Shown here piece by piece: positions 26,412 to 34,865 of a DNA stretch of 64,000 bases (positions are counted from its first letter, which is position 1; each line of letters opens with the position of its first letter). The stretch covers positions 186,001 to 250,000 of the forward strand of contig NZ_JAPDOD010000003.1 in the NCBI RefSeq assembly GCF_027587205.1, in the 5' to 3' direction. This stretch comes from Solirubrobacter ginsenosidimutans. Its GTDB lineage: Bacteria; Actinomycetota; Thermoleophilia; Solirubrobacterales; Solirubrobacteraceae. Position numbers and translations under genes: made by a program. The notes beneath the pieces are model-generated. The model did not search any database and was not told the origin of the DNA. It saw only the letters and a list, made by a program, of their open reading frames with translations.

Positions 26412-27769
26412 TGCGGCTCGTGCCGTGGGGCATCGCGCTCGCGCTGCCGCTCGCGCTGGTGATCCTGCTGCGCGCCGCGCCGACGATCGACGAGCGCTGG
26501 GAGGTCGATCCCGTCCACTTCTGGATCGTGCTGGCCGCGGGCGTCGTCAACGGCGCGCTGGCGATCGCCATCAGCGAGGCGGGGCGACGGCGGCGGGACG
26601 CGCGGCTTCTCCTGATCGGGCTCGCGTTCCTGGTCAGCGCGGGGTTCCTCGGCCTGCACGCGCTGGCGACGCCGAACGTCGTGGTCGACGGCGGCAGCGC
26701 GGGCTTCGTGCTCGCGACGCCGATCGGGCTGGTCCTGGCGGGCGCCTTCGCGGCGGCGTCGGCGGTCGAGTACGGGCTCGACGCTTCGCTGCGGATCGTC
26801 GCCGCCGCGCGCTGGCTGCTCGCGGGCGTGCTGGCGATCATGGCGCTCTGGGCGATCGTCTCGGTGGCCGGCCTCCCGCCGCTGCACCAGCCGGTCACGC
26901 CCGCGCAGGTCGACGCGCCGCTGAGCGCCGTCGCGGCGCTGGGCGTCGTCCTCTACGGCTACTCGTCCTGGTCGTACTTCCGCGTGTGGTGGCGGCGCCG
27001 CACCGGCCTCGCCTTCGCCGTGGCGTTCGCCTTCGCGCTGCTCGCCGAAGCGCTGATCGTGGCGGTCGTGTCGCTGCCGACGAGCTGGCGGCTGAGCTGG
27101 TGGGAGTGGCACGCCCTGATGGCGATCAGCTTCTTCGCCATCGCCGCTGCGGCCAACAGCGAGTGGTACGAGGAGCGCTTCAGCGGGCTCTACCTGGACG
27201 AGACGCTGGCGGGAAAGCGCGAGGTGAGCGTGCTGTTCGCCGATCTCAGCGGCTTCACGCCGTTCTCCGAGGCGCGCGGGCCCGAGCAGGTGCACGCGAT
27301 GCTCGTCACCTACTTCGGCGAGCTCGCGCCGATGATCGACCGCGAGTTCAACGGCGAGGTGCAGGACTTCGTCGGCGACCAGATCTTCGCGATCTTCAAC
27401 AAGCGCGGCGACCAGCCCGATCACGCCCAGCGGGCCGCGCGCGCCGCGCTCGAGCTGCAGCGGCGGGTGGCGACCATCCGCGCCGACCATCCGGAATGGC
27501 CGCGCTTCCGCGCCGCCGTCAACACCGGCCCGGTGCTGGCGGGCGTGGTGGGGGACCGCGGTCACCGCATCCACGGCGTCTTTGGAGATACCGTGAACCT
27601 CGGCGCCCGGCTCGAGGGCCAGGCGCCGCCCGGCGGTGTGGTGATCGGGAGCGAAACCCTCGCGGGTCTCGCCTCCGGCGCCAATGTCACCGCCCTGCCC
27701 GAGATGCACGTCAAGGGCAAGGTGCAGCCCGTTCAGGCCTACGTCCTGAACGGGCTGGGGCCTCTCTAG
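26408..27769 (+). CDS. Membrane class III adenylate/guanylate cyclase
   Basis: 453 aa. The N-terminal 240 residues contain about six to seven hydrophobic helices with short loops, followed by a catalytic domain: VSVLFADLSGFTPFSE (metal Asp), VGDQIFAIFN (second Asp) and VNTGPVLAGVVG with HGVFGDTVNLGARLE (transition-state Asn/Arg region). It makes a cyclic nucleotide, probably cAMP, in response to a membrane signal. The adjoining transglycosylase suggests a link to the cell wall, which is inference. The last codons lie in a 19-bp tandem duplication. Confidence 0.9.
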   Translation: MMRLVPWGIALALPLALVILLRAAPTIDERWEVDPVHFWIVLAAGVVNGALAIAISEAGRRRRDARLLLIGLAFLVSAGFLGLHALATPNVVVDGGSAGFVLATPIGLVLAGAFAAASAVEYGLDASLRIVAAARWLLAGVLAIMALWAIVSVAGLPPLHQPVTPAQVDAPLSAVAALGVVLYGYSSWSYFRVWWRRRTGLAFAVAFAFALLAEALIVAVVSLPTSWRLSWWEWHALMAISFFAIAAAANSEWYEERFSGLYLDETLAGKREVSVLFADLSGFTPFSEARGPEQVHAMLVTYFGELAPMIDREFNGEVQDFVGDQIFAIFNKRGDQPDHAQRAARAALELQRRVATIRADHPEWPRFRAAVNTGPVLAGVVGDRGHRIHGVFGDTVNLGARLEGQAPPGGVVIGSETLAGLASGANVTALPEMHVKGKVQPVQAYVLNGLGPL

Positions 27770-27798
27770 CTGGCGCTCGCCTCTCTAGCTGGCGCTCG
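27761..27798. repeat. 19-bp tandem duplication at convergent gene ends
   Basis: cctctctagctggcgctcg occurs twice in direct succession (27761-27779, 27780-27798) with no mismatch. Each copy contains ctag, a stop on both strands. The first copy ends the cyclase, and the second ends the small minus-strand gene. Confidence 0.9.
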
Positions 27799-28006
27799 GC
27801 AGCGTCGCGACGCCGGTGTGGCAGTCGAGCGAGCTGTTGTCGCTGAAGACGATCGTGCCGCCGAAGTTGCCGCAGGCGGCCTTCTGCTCCTTCTTGGTGA
27901 GCTGGTAGGTGATCGTGGCGGCGTTGGCGGCACCGGCGGAGACGCCGATCGAGCCGGCGGCGAGCAGCGCGACGATGAACCCACGGCGAGCGTTGGAACG
28001 GAACAT
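27785..28006 (-). CDS. Small secreted protein, unknown
   Basis: 73 aa from ATG 28006 with SD aaggag 6 nt upstream. A signal peptide (FIVALLAAGSIGVSAGAANA) is followed by about 42 mature residues with two cysteines (AACGNFGG, SLDCHTG) that could form one disulfide. I recognise no family. It converges with the cyclase gene. A 9-bp hairpin (28036-28060) lies upstream and would be in its leader. Confidence 0.7.
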   Translation of the reverse strand: MFRSNARRGFIVALLAAGSIGVSAGAANAATITYQLTKKEQKAACGNFGGTIVFSDNSSLDCHTGVATLPSAS

Positions 28007-28035
28007 GTGGACTCCTTGGGAGTGAGGGGGGACTT

Positions 28036-28060
28036 GCCCGCCGCGCTGTTTGCGGCGGGC
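28036..28060 (-). other. Hairpin in the leader of the small secreted gene
   Basis: gcccgccgc and gcggcgggc pair over 9 bp with a 7-nt loop, 30 nt upstream of ATG 28006 on the minus strand. Its role is unknown: a leader structure, or the end of a short upstream transcript. Confidence 0.4.
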
Positions 28061-28174
28061 TCGACGGTCCTATTCGCCGCTATTCCCTCGACAGATCAAT
28101 GAAGCGAGGGGGATCTTTTTCCACCCCGAGGTGGATGTCATCGACCGCCCTCCTGCAGCAAGATCACACGTACG

Positions 28175-28255
28175 ATGACCCGCCAGTTCACATTCCCCCA
28201 GGTGACCGAGGTCCCGCGCGGACCCGCACCGAAGCGCCCGCCGCGCCAGCGCTAG
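28175..28255 (+). CDS. Possible 26-aa basic peptide
   Basis: An ATG at 28175 opens a Pro/Arg-rich 26-aa frame (MTRQFTFPQVTEVPRG...) that ends in a ctag shared with the opposing small ORF. There is no clear SD. It is reported only because the 546-bp gap has no annotated gene; it may not be real. Confidence 0.2.
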   Translation: MTRQFTFPQVTEVPRGPAPKRPPRQR

Positions 28256-28386
28256 AACCAAGTCAGCGCGCGCTGAAGATCAGGTGGGAGCGCGCCGGAA
28301 TTCGGCGTCGGCTCCGGCGGAGGTTCCTCCGCTGCCGGCGGCTCGCGCTCGCCGGGTTCCTGCGGCTGGTCCTCTAGACCCGCCAC
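28252..28386 (-). CDS. Possible Pro/Glu-rich 44-aa protein
   Basis: From GTG 28386 the frame encodes VAGLEDQPQEPGEREPPAAE and ends ALPPDLQRALTWF. Third positions are G/C rich as in real genes here. The frame is also open for some distance upstream without a canonical start. It overlaps the end of the 20-aa ORF at 28374 in another frame, so a frameshifted single gene is possible. Confidence 0.3.
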   Translation of the reverse strand: MAGLEDQPQEPGEREPPAAEEPPPEPTPNSGALPPDLQRALTWF

Positions 28387-28436
28387 GTGCTCGGGGAAAC
28401 CTTCCAACCGTTCGTCACGCCGTACTTGAAACCCAT
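28374..28436 (-). CDS. Possible 20-aa peptide with good ribosome-binding site
   Basis: ATG 28436 is preceded by gaggaaagg at 8 nt. The peptide is MGFKYGVTNGWKVSPSTWRV, rich in aromatic and polar residues. It could be a leader peptide or the first part of a frameshifted gene continuing into the Pro/Glu-rich frame. No family is recognised. Confidence 0.3.
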   Translation of the reverse strand: MGFKYGVTNGWKVSPSTWRV

Positions 28437-28511
28437 GGGTGTCGCCTTTCCTCGGTTGCTGTTGAGGGAAGACTCGCCGGGGCCGGATACGTACCGGTAA
28501 AGCCGCGGTAA

Positions 28512-28542
28512 CGCGGGCGCCGCCGCCTCGGCGGCGCCCGCG
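28512..28542 (-). terminator. Strong terminator of the tandem amidase gene
   Basis: A perfect 14-bp GC stem (cgcgggcgccgccg / cggcggcgcccgcg) closes a 3-nt loop (cct), 10 nt beyond the stop at 28553 on the minus strand. Confidence 0.75.
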
Positions 28543-28552
28543 TCGGCCGTGT

Positions 28553-28903
28553 TTACGGGGTCGTCGTGGACAGGGTGAACGTCAGCGTCTTGCTGTACGC
28601 GCCCGTCCGCAGCGCGTCGGTCGCGCCGACGTGCTGGCCGAACGTGATCGTGACCGGGTCGTTGGAGACCGGAGCCGACCAGCTCGACTTCGAGAAGGCG
28701 ACCGTGAGCGGCGACGGCAGCGAGAACGTGCCGTTCATGAGGTGGCCGGGATCGGACACCGTCAGCGCCGCGTCACCCGCGGTGCTGATGACGTTGGCCG
28801 TGGTCGACGCGGTGTAGTCCTTCGCGATCCCCGGCGTGAACGCGCCGAAGCTCGCCGGCGCCCCGAGAGTGAGCGAAAGCGTGGCCGGGACGCTCCCACC
28901 CAC
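28553..28903 (-). repeat. Copy 1 of C-terminal surface module
   Basis: Encodes the last 116 residues of the tandem amidase (VGGSVPATLSLTLG to KTLTFTLSTTTP). By residue count it is identical at 101 of 116 positions to the module at 35953-36303. The DNA is closely similar too, so recent duplication or gene conversion is likely. A diverged form closes the 11651 gene. Confidence 0.85.
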
Positions 28904-31900
28904 GTCGCCCTCGACGGCGGTCGCGACGGGGCCGGCCGCCAGCGCCGTGCCGATCTCACCCGCGTTGCACGCGTACGGGTGGTAGAAGGCGCTGCCTTCG
29001 ACGCACCGCCACATGCTCTGGTTGGTCTCGCTGGGCGCCCCGGTGACGCCCGGGAACTGCGCGGCGCCGACGAAGTACGGCGGACCGACGTCGCGGACCT
29101 TGGCGCTCTGCTCGAACGCGTACGCGTCGTTGAGCAGCTCCGCCTCGCCGCCGGCGGCGCCGATCAGGACGAGGCCGATCGGGTCGGCACCCGTCGAGCT
29201 GTCACGCACGCCGTAGCCGCCCGGCAGGGTCAGCACCGGGTAGCCGGCGCGGTCGGCGACGTTGACGAGCGCGTTGCCCTGCGGGACCAGGATCGCCGAG
29301 TTGGCGGCCAGGATCGCGTCGAGCACGGCCTTGCTGTCCGCCTTGCCCTTGGCGAGGTTGGTCGCGTAGGCGGCGGAGTCCGTCGTGGCCGCCGCGGCGG
29401 TCAGACCGGTCTGACCGAACTTCAGGCCCTCGGCCGCGTGCGCGGTGTTGTAGTCGATGACACTCTGCAGCGACTTGAAGTCCCGCTGCAGCTCGTAGGG
29501 GACGATGCTGGGCGCGGTGGTGGCCGCGCCGGGGGTCACCGTCGTGGTCGTGGCACCGAGCGTGGTCAGCGTCGTGAGCGCCGCCGGGTACGGGGCGGTC
29601 GTGTTGGCGATGACCGCGATCTTCTTACCGCTCAGCGCGGTCGCCGAGAGGCCGGTCGTGTAGTCGTGGCCGGTCAGCGCGCTCAGCTCGGCGGCCGTGT
29701 CGAACACGGTCTGGCCGACCGGGCCGGGCGCGTCCTGCGAGGTGGCGACGGGGAGGACGCCGTCGTGGCTGACGGTGCCGACCGTCGGCTTGAGGGCGAC
29801 GACGCCGGCGTTGGCCGCGGGCGTGATCAGCTGCGCGCTGTCGGTGGAGGTCTCCATGCCGACGGCGAGCGGGGCGAAGCCGGCGGCGACGGCCGCCGTC
29901 GAGCCGGCGGAGGAGCCACCGATGCTCTTGTTGGTGTCAGAGGGCAGCAGGACCTGGCCGCCGAGCGACGAGTAGCCCTGCGGCATGTTGGTGTCGAACG
30001 CGCCGCCGATCTCGGTGACGTTGGTGTCACCCAGGATCACCGCGCCCGCCGCCTTGAGCTTCGCGACCAGGGCCGCGTCGTCGGACGGCAGGTTGTCCTG
30101 CAGGGCGATCGAGCCGGCGCTGGTCGCCAGCGACTTGACGCTGATCGAGTCGTCGACCAGCACCGGGATGCCGTCGAGCGGGCCGAGCGTGCCGCCGGCG
30201 GCACGGCGCGCGTCGGCCGCGGCCGCCTCGTCGAGCACGTGCGCGTTGATCGCGCGGACGGCCTGGACGGAGGGACCGTTGGCGTTGGCGAGGGCGATGC
30301 GGGTCAGCTCCGCCTTCACCAGCTGCTGGGAGGTCAGCGTGCCGGCGGTGAGCTTGGCCTGCAGGCTCTGCGCGGAGCTCGTCTCCAGGGGGAACGGCAG
30401 GATCGTCTTGACGTTGCCCAGCATGCTCATCACCGACGTGTAGTCGGGGTTGCAGTGGCCGCGCGCGGCGTAGGGCTCGGGCACGTCGGTGCGGGCGCAG
30501 CGGTAGGAGGCCGGGTCGACCTCGCCCACCGGCTTGCGGAGCTTCGTGCCCTGCTCGATCACGTAGCCGACGCCGATGATGTCGCGCTCGCCGTACGGGC
30601 CGGCAAACACGTCGACGCCGATGTTGCGGCGCTGCGTCGTCGTGTAGCCCATCGGGACGACCATCTCCGGGTAGCCGGCCTGCGGCGTGCTCGGAGCCGA
30701 GCCGATGATCGCGATCACCGGGTTGACGGTGCCGTCCGGGCAGGTGGTGGTGCCGTTGGCGAGGCCGGCGGCGTTGGTGGAGTTGGTGGTGACACCGGCG
30801 CCGGGGCAGTTCATCATCGCGTCGAGCGCCGAGTGGTAGGCCGCCTTGCGCAGGACGAGGTTGGTGGCGAACTGCGTTGCGTTGGTCTGGCCGAGCGTGG
30901 TCGGAGCCATGGGGTTGGTGATGGTCGTGTCATCGCTGAGCGACTCGCTCGCGTGGGCGGAGTTGCCGTCCTTGGTCGCTTCCTGCGGGTTGGTGTTGTC
31001 GAGCGCGACCTCCTGGGCGAGCGACTTCACCGGCACGTTGGGGCCGAGGCCCTTGTAGTACTCGTCGATCGTCGCGTGTGCCTCCCACCCGCTCGGAAGC
31101 GGGGCGACGGTCGCGACCGTGGTGGACGCGTCCGGCACCATGATCGCGCCGGCCGCGGTGAGCGCGGCGACGGCGGCGGCGTTGGCCTGCTGCTGCGCGG
31201 TCGGCGTGCACGGCTGCGGCGTGCAGGTCGCGTTGTTGTAGCCGATGCGCTTGCCTTTGACGAAGTTCAGGTCCAGCGCCGACGTGTAGCTCGGCAGCGA
31301 GCCGTTCCAGCCGACGGGCGCCGGGATGTCATTGACGCCGTTGGGCTGGCCGGTCGCCGGGCTGCCGAAGTAGTTCGGCCCCATCAGGTCCAGGTATTCC
31401 TGGTTGGCCGTGGGATCTGAGCCCGGGACCTCGGCGATCGACTGCAGCGTGATCGCGGCGTCGGAGACGGTGCGGACGATCGGGCCGGCGGTGTCCTGGG
31501 AGACATCGATCGGCGAGATCCCGTAGCCGGGGACGAGGCCGACGGTCGGCCGCAGACCCACGTCGGACTGCTGCGTGGACGGGCTGATGATCGACCCGCT
31601 GGTCTCGGTGCCGATCGTCAGCGCGGCGAGGCTGGCGGCCGCGGCGGCGCCGGAGCCGCTCGAGCTGCCGCTCGGGCCTTCCGCGGTGTCGATGGCGCTC
31701 AGGACCTGGCCGGTGAGGTTGCTGAAGCCCGACGGCTGGCTGCCGAAGCTGTTGGCCCACTCGGAGAGCCCGAGCTTGCCGAGGATGATGACCCCGTGGG
31801 CCTTGAGCTCCTTGGCGACGCCGGAGTCGTTCTGGGGGTAGGAATCCTTCAGCGCCCAGTCGCCGGCCGACGTGTACATCGGGGTGGCATCGACGATGTC

Positions 31901-32221
31901 CTTGAGCAGGATCGGCAGACCCATCGCCGGTCCGAGGTTCTTGCCGTGCGCCCGGGCGTAGTCGGAGTCGGCGGCCTGCTGGAGCGCCTCCGGGTTGATC
32001 TGCGTGACCGCGTTCAGGCCGGGCCCGGACTTGTTGATCGCGGCGATGCGGGCCTCGTACGCACGCACGAGCTGCACCGAGGTGACTTGCCCGCTCTGCA
32101 ACATCTGCTCGGCCTGCGCACCTGACAGGTTCTCGAGATCCAACGAGGGATCGGCCATGGCGGCCGAGGTACAGGTGAGCAGCCCGGCGGTGGCCAGGGC
32201 GGCGACGATCATCCGACGCAA
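28553..32221 (-). CDS. Secreted tandem amidase-signature protein
   Basis: The start is TTG 32221: AAGGAG lies 6 nt upstream and the product opens MRRMIVAALATAGLLTCTSA, a signal peptide. It has 1222 aa. Domain A (about 35-600) keeps the amidase triad: Lys near 107 (PILLKDIVDA), a Ser-rich loop (GPSGSSSGSGAAAA) and the nucleophile in TETSGSIISPS. Domain B (about 625-1085) has the glycine loop IGGSSAGSTAA, but Lys is replaced by Asp (PVLVDDSISV), so it is probably inactive. The last 116 residues are a module shared with the gene at 35953. Amidase-signature enzymes hydrolyse amides; the natural substrate here is unknown. Confidence 0.88.
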   Translation of the reverse strand: MRRMIVAALATAGLLTCTSAAMADPSLDLENLSGAQAEQMLQSGQVTSVQLVRAYEARIAAINKSGPGLNAVTQINPEALQQAADSDYARAHGKNLGPAMGLPILLKDIVDATPMYTSAGDWALKDSYPQNDSGVAKELKAHGVIILGKLGLSEWANSFGSQPSGFSNLTGQVLSAIDTAEGPSGSSSGSGAAAAASLAALTIGTETSGSIISPSTQQSDVGLRPTVGLVPGYGISPIDVSQDTAGPIVRTVSDAAITLQSIAEVPGSDPTANQEYLDLMGPNYFGSPATGQPNGVNDIPAPVGWNGSLPSYTSALDLNFVKGKRIGYNNATCTPQPCTPTAQQQANAAAVAALTAAGAIMVPDASTTVATVAPLPSGWEAHATIDEYYKGLGPNVPVKSLAQEVALDNTNPQEATKDGNSAHASESLSDDTTITNPMAPTTLGQTNATQFATNLVLRKAAYHSALDAMMNCPGAGVTTNSTNAAGLANGTTTCPDGTVNPVIAIIGSAPSTPQAGYPEMVVPMGYTTTQRRNIGVDVFAGPYGERDIIGVGYVIEQGTKLRKPVGEVDPASYRCARTDVPEPYAARGHCNPDYTSVMSMLGNVKTILPFPLETSSAQSLQAKLTAGTLTSQQLVKAELTRIALANANGPSVQAVRAINAHVLDEAAAADARRAAGGTLGPLDGIPVLVDDSISVKSLATSAGSIALQDNLPSDDAALVAKLKAAGAVILGDTNVTEIGGAFDTNMPQGYSSLGGQVLLPSDTNKSIGGSSAGSTAAVAAGFAPLAVGMETSTDSAQLITPAANAGVVALKPTVGTVSHDGVLPVATSQDAPGPVGQTVFDTAAELSALTGHDYTTGLSATALSGKKIAVIANTTAPYPAALTTLTTLGATTTTVTPGAATTAPSIVPYELQRDFKSLQSVIDYNTAHAAEGLKFGQTGLTAAAATTDSAAYATNLAKGKADSKAVLDAILAANSAILVPQGNALVNVADRAGYPVLTLPGGYGVRDSSTGADPIGLVLIGAAGGEAELLNDAYAFEQSAKVRDVGPPYFVGAAQFPGVTGAPSETNQSMWRCVEGSAFYHPYACNAGEIGTALAAGPVATAVEGDVGGSVPATLSLTLGAPASFGAFTPGIAKDYTASTTANVISTAGDAALTVSDPGHLMNGTFSLPSPLTVAFSKSSWSAPVSNDPVTITFGQHVGATDALRTGAYSKTLTFTLSTTTP

Positions 32222-32386
32222 GTGCGTCTCCTTGAGGAGCTGAACAGGGACGGGCAAAGACCGTCGCGGACCCCTCCTCGAGCGACCTCAGACCCGTTTG
32301 GGACCCTATGTCCAGGCGTTCATGCGCAGGAATGGACGCACGGTCCGAACGGCTACGGACCGGCGGTCGAGACGCTCATTTTCAAC

Positions 32387-33376
32387 TCAGCGGGGAGCTT
32401 GCGCCTTGGGTGGCGTGCTGCCCTGGATCCGCTCCTCAGTGCCCGCCAGCACGCCCCGCGCCCAGCGCTCGCTGAAGCCCGCGAGGATCGCGATCGCGAT
32501 GAAGAAATGGGTGCCGGCGGCGCCGTCGGGCACCTTCAGCGGCACGAGGCCGCTCTGGAGCAGCACGTAGACGACCGTGCCCGAGAGCGCGCCCAGCAGC
32601 GGGCGCAGCGCGCCGGCGGCGACGAGCGGCCCGGGGCCCGACTCGGCGTTGGCGAAGAGCGTGTGCAGGCGCAGGTTGCCGGAGGTCATCCCGTACAGGA
32701 CGCTGAGGATCGCGCCGAGCCCGCCCGCGATCAGGCTGACCAGGTACATGCCGGAGTCCTCTTGGAGCGCGGGGAGCTGGGTGAGACCGAGCGACAGCAG
32801 GCAGCCGACGCCCGCGATGACCGTGAGCCCGCCGATGACACCCGCGAGATAGCGCAGCTGCGCACGTCGCTGCGCCGCGCGCTGGAAGTAGCCCTCGGCG
32901 CGCTTGAGCGCGGCGTCGAGGTACTCGATGCGGGCGCATTCGACCGGCTGGCCTTCGGCGTGCGTGGCCGCGTTGCGGTCGAGCTCTTTGAAGATGCCGG
33001 AGATGACGCCGTAGAGCATCCGCAGGCAGAGGGCGCGGTCGCGCCCGGCCTCGAAGGTGAGGTCCACCTGGCGGTAGAGCCCGTAGGCGCGGAACAGCAG
33101 CTCCTCGACGCTCTGCTCGAGCCGCACGTCGGGCGCGCAGGCGATCTCGAGCCGCTCGCGCCCGTCCTCTCTCACCAGTGCGACGGCAACCGCGATCCAG
33201 CTGCCGTAGTAGCGCTCGAGCACGTCGTGCTCGGTCTCGAAGGCCCGCACCAGCGTCGCGGCACGCTCGGCCTGCGGGCCGGTGCCGACGCCGAAGGCGT
33301 CTCCGAGTGTCGTCGGCCGGCGGAAGCGTCTCTCCGCGGTGGGCGGATCCAACGTCGCTTCGAATAGGTCCTGCAT
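32387..33376 (-). CDS. Membrane protein of unknown function
   Basis: 329 aa from ATG 33376 (MQDLFEATLDPPTAERRFRR). The first 180 residues are soluble and helical; the C-terminal half has about four hydrophobic segments, including YLAGVIGGLTVIAGVGCLLS, YLVSLIAGGLGAILSVLYGM and FFIAIAILAGFSERWARG. The last resembles a motif seen in uncharacterised actinobacterial membrane proteins. No catalytic motif is seen. It is transcribed alone, away from the divergent envelope operon. Confidence 0.7.
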   Translation of the reverse strand: MQDLFEATLDPPTAERRFRRPTTLGDAFGVGTGPQAERAATLVRAFETEHDVLERYYGSWIAVAVALVREDGRERLEIACAPDVRLEQSVEELLFRAYGLYRQVDLTFEAGRDRALCLRMLYGVISGIFKELDRNAATHAEGQPVECARIEYLDAALKRAEGYFQRAAQRRAQLRYLAGVIGGLTVIAGVGCLLSLGLTQLPALQEDSGMYLVSLIAGGLGAILSVLYGMTSGNLRLHTLFANAESGPGPLVAAGALRPLLGALSGTVVYVLLQSGLVPLKVPDGAAGTHFFIAIAILAGFSERWARGVLAGTEERIQGSTPPKAQAPR

Positions 33377-33500
33377 CTCGTGGCGAGCGTCCCGGTTTCG
33401 CCCGCGGGCTGCAATCACCCCGCGGGACCAACCCACTCACCCTCCGACCTCGACGTTCGGTCAGGTTCTGCTGTTGCCCACGCGGACACGGCGGGGGACG

Positions 33501-34361
33501 ATGCGGGCCTTCATGGACGTTTGTTGGATGCGCGCGTGTCTGGCGTGCCTTGTGGTCACTGCGGCGCTGCTCATCGTTCCCGGTTGGGCGCGAGCGGCGA
33601 CCGCGCCGGTGATCGTGGCCGGTCCGGTGATCAGTGGTACCGCGCAGGTGGGGGAGGAGCTGGCCCCGGTGGCGGCCTGGACGGGCGATCCGGCGCCGAC
33701 CGCGACGTGGGTATGGCAGCGCTGCACCAAGCCGGCGGGCGGGTGCGCGGCGATCACGGACGCGGTGAGCGAGCGCTATCGCGTCGTCGAGGCGGACGTC
33801 GGCGCATACCTGCGGGTGGGCCTGAAAGTGACCAACAGCGCCGGGTCCAAGGAAGCTCGGTCGAAGCCGACCGCGGCGGTGCTCGCCGCGCCGGTGGCGA
33901 CGCCCACGTCCACGCCTACGCCCGAGCCGGTCGCGACACCGGAGCCGGCGGAGCCCCCGGCGCCCGACCCCGAGCCGGTGGTCGTGCCCGTGATCGCGTC
34001 GCCGCTCGTCCCGCTCGCGTTCGATCCGTTCCCCGTGGTGCGCTTCCGCGGCGAGCTGACCGCGACCGGGGCGCGCTTGACCCTGCTGTCGGTGCGCGCG
34101 CCACGCGACGTGCGGATCTCGGTGGACTGCGCGGGCCGCGACTGTCCGGCCCGCCACTTCGTGTCACCCGCGGGCAAGCTTCGCCTGCGCAAGTTCGAGC
34201 GCGGCTTCAAGGCCGGGACACGACTGGAGATCCGCGTGACCAAGGCGGGCTACGTCGGCAAGTTCACCTCGATCGTCATCCGGCGCCACGCCGAGCCCAG
34301 GCGGCTCGACCGGTGCCTGGTCCCTGGCGCCGACCGGCCGAGCAGATGCGCCGGGGCATGA
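33501..34361 (+). CDS. Secreted Ig-like protein of the envelope operon
   Basis: 286 aa from ATG 33501 (ATG 33513 is a near alternative). A signal peptide ends near GWARA. A beta domain follows, of the kind repeated in actinobacterial surface proteins (VISGTAQVGEELAPVAAWTG, YLRVGLKVTNSAGS). A Thr-Pro-Glu linker leads to a C-terminal beta module with one likely disulfide (DCAGRDCPARH). It overlaps the next gene by 4 nt (ATGA), starting a three-gene operon. The function is unknown; an envelope role is inferred from the leader and domain types. Confidence 0.75.
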   Translation: MRAFMDVCWMRACLACLVVTAALLIVPGWARAATAPVIVAGPVISGTAQVGEELAPVAAWTGDPAPTATWVWQRCTKPAGGCAAITDAVSERYRVVEADVGAYLRVGLKVTNSAGSKEARSKPTAAVLAAPVATPTSTPTPEPVATPEPAEPPAPDPEPVVVPVIASPLVPLAFDPFPVVRFRGELTATGARLTLLSVRAPRDVRISVDCAGRDCPARHFVSPAGKLRLRKFERGFKAGTRLEIRVTKAGYVGKFTSIVIRRHAEPRRLDRCLVPGADRPSRCAGA

Positions 34362-34861
34362 CGTCGATCACGCTGCGCTGCCTGCTCGTCCTGGCGTTCG
34401 TCGCGTCGTTCGCGATCGCGTCCCGGCCGGATCCGGCCTCTCCGTCGGATGCCGCGACCGCTCGCCCACCCGCGCCGGCCGCGGTGCGGGCGCTGCATTC
34501 CGTGGCGGCGCTGCCCGTCGCCGCGACGCCCGCTCCGACGGCGGTTGCGAAGCCCCGGCGCGCCGCTCGTGGCCGGGCCGCGACGAAGCGCCACCGCGCG
34601 GCGGCCGCCCGCCCGCACGCCACGCCGACGCGCGCAGCGGCATCGTCGTGCGCGTCCATGACGCCAGGCTGCGCGGCGACGACGCCCGCGTCACGCTGCG
34701 CCGCCGCGGGCTGCGCGGTCGCGACGCCCGTGCCGATGCGGACGCCCGCGCCACCGGTTGCGGCGGCTCCGGTCTCGCCACCCGTCGCGACCGCGGCGCC
34801 GCGCCAGTCCAAGCCGAAGCCGCGCTTCGACTCCTCCGGCGGGTTCGAGTCGGAGGGTTGA
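34358..34861 (+). CDS. Ala/Pro-rich secreted or anchored protein
   Basis: 167 aa. A signal or anchor helix (CLLVLAFVASFAIAS) precedes a low-complexity Ala-Pro-Arg region with a cluster of cysteines (SSCASMTPGCAATT, SRCAAAGCAV). Nothing in it matches a known domain. The ATG overlaps the upstream stop and the next gene starts 5 nt after its own stop, so all three are one transcript. Its composition suggests an extended wall-associated chain. Confidence 0.6.
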   Translation: MTSITLRCLLVLAFVASFAIASRPDPASPSDAATARPPAPAAVRALHSVAALPVAATPAPTAVAKPRRAARGRAATKRHRAAAARPHATPTRAAASSCASMTPGCAATTPASRCAAAGCAVATPVPMRTPAPPVAAAPVSPPVATAAPRQSKPKPRFDSSGGFESEG

Positions 34862-34865
34862 CGCG

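Noticed and set aside
28631..31420. A 929-aa plus-strand frame opposite the tandem amidase
   Set aside because: Same reason: GC-driven antisense openness with no recognisable motif.
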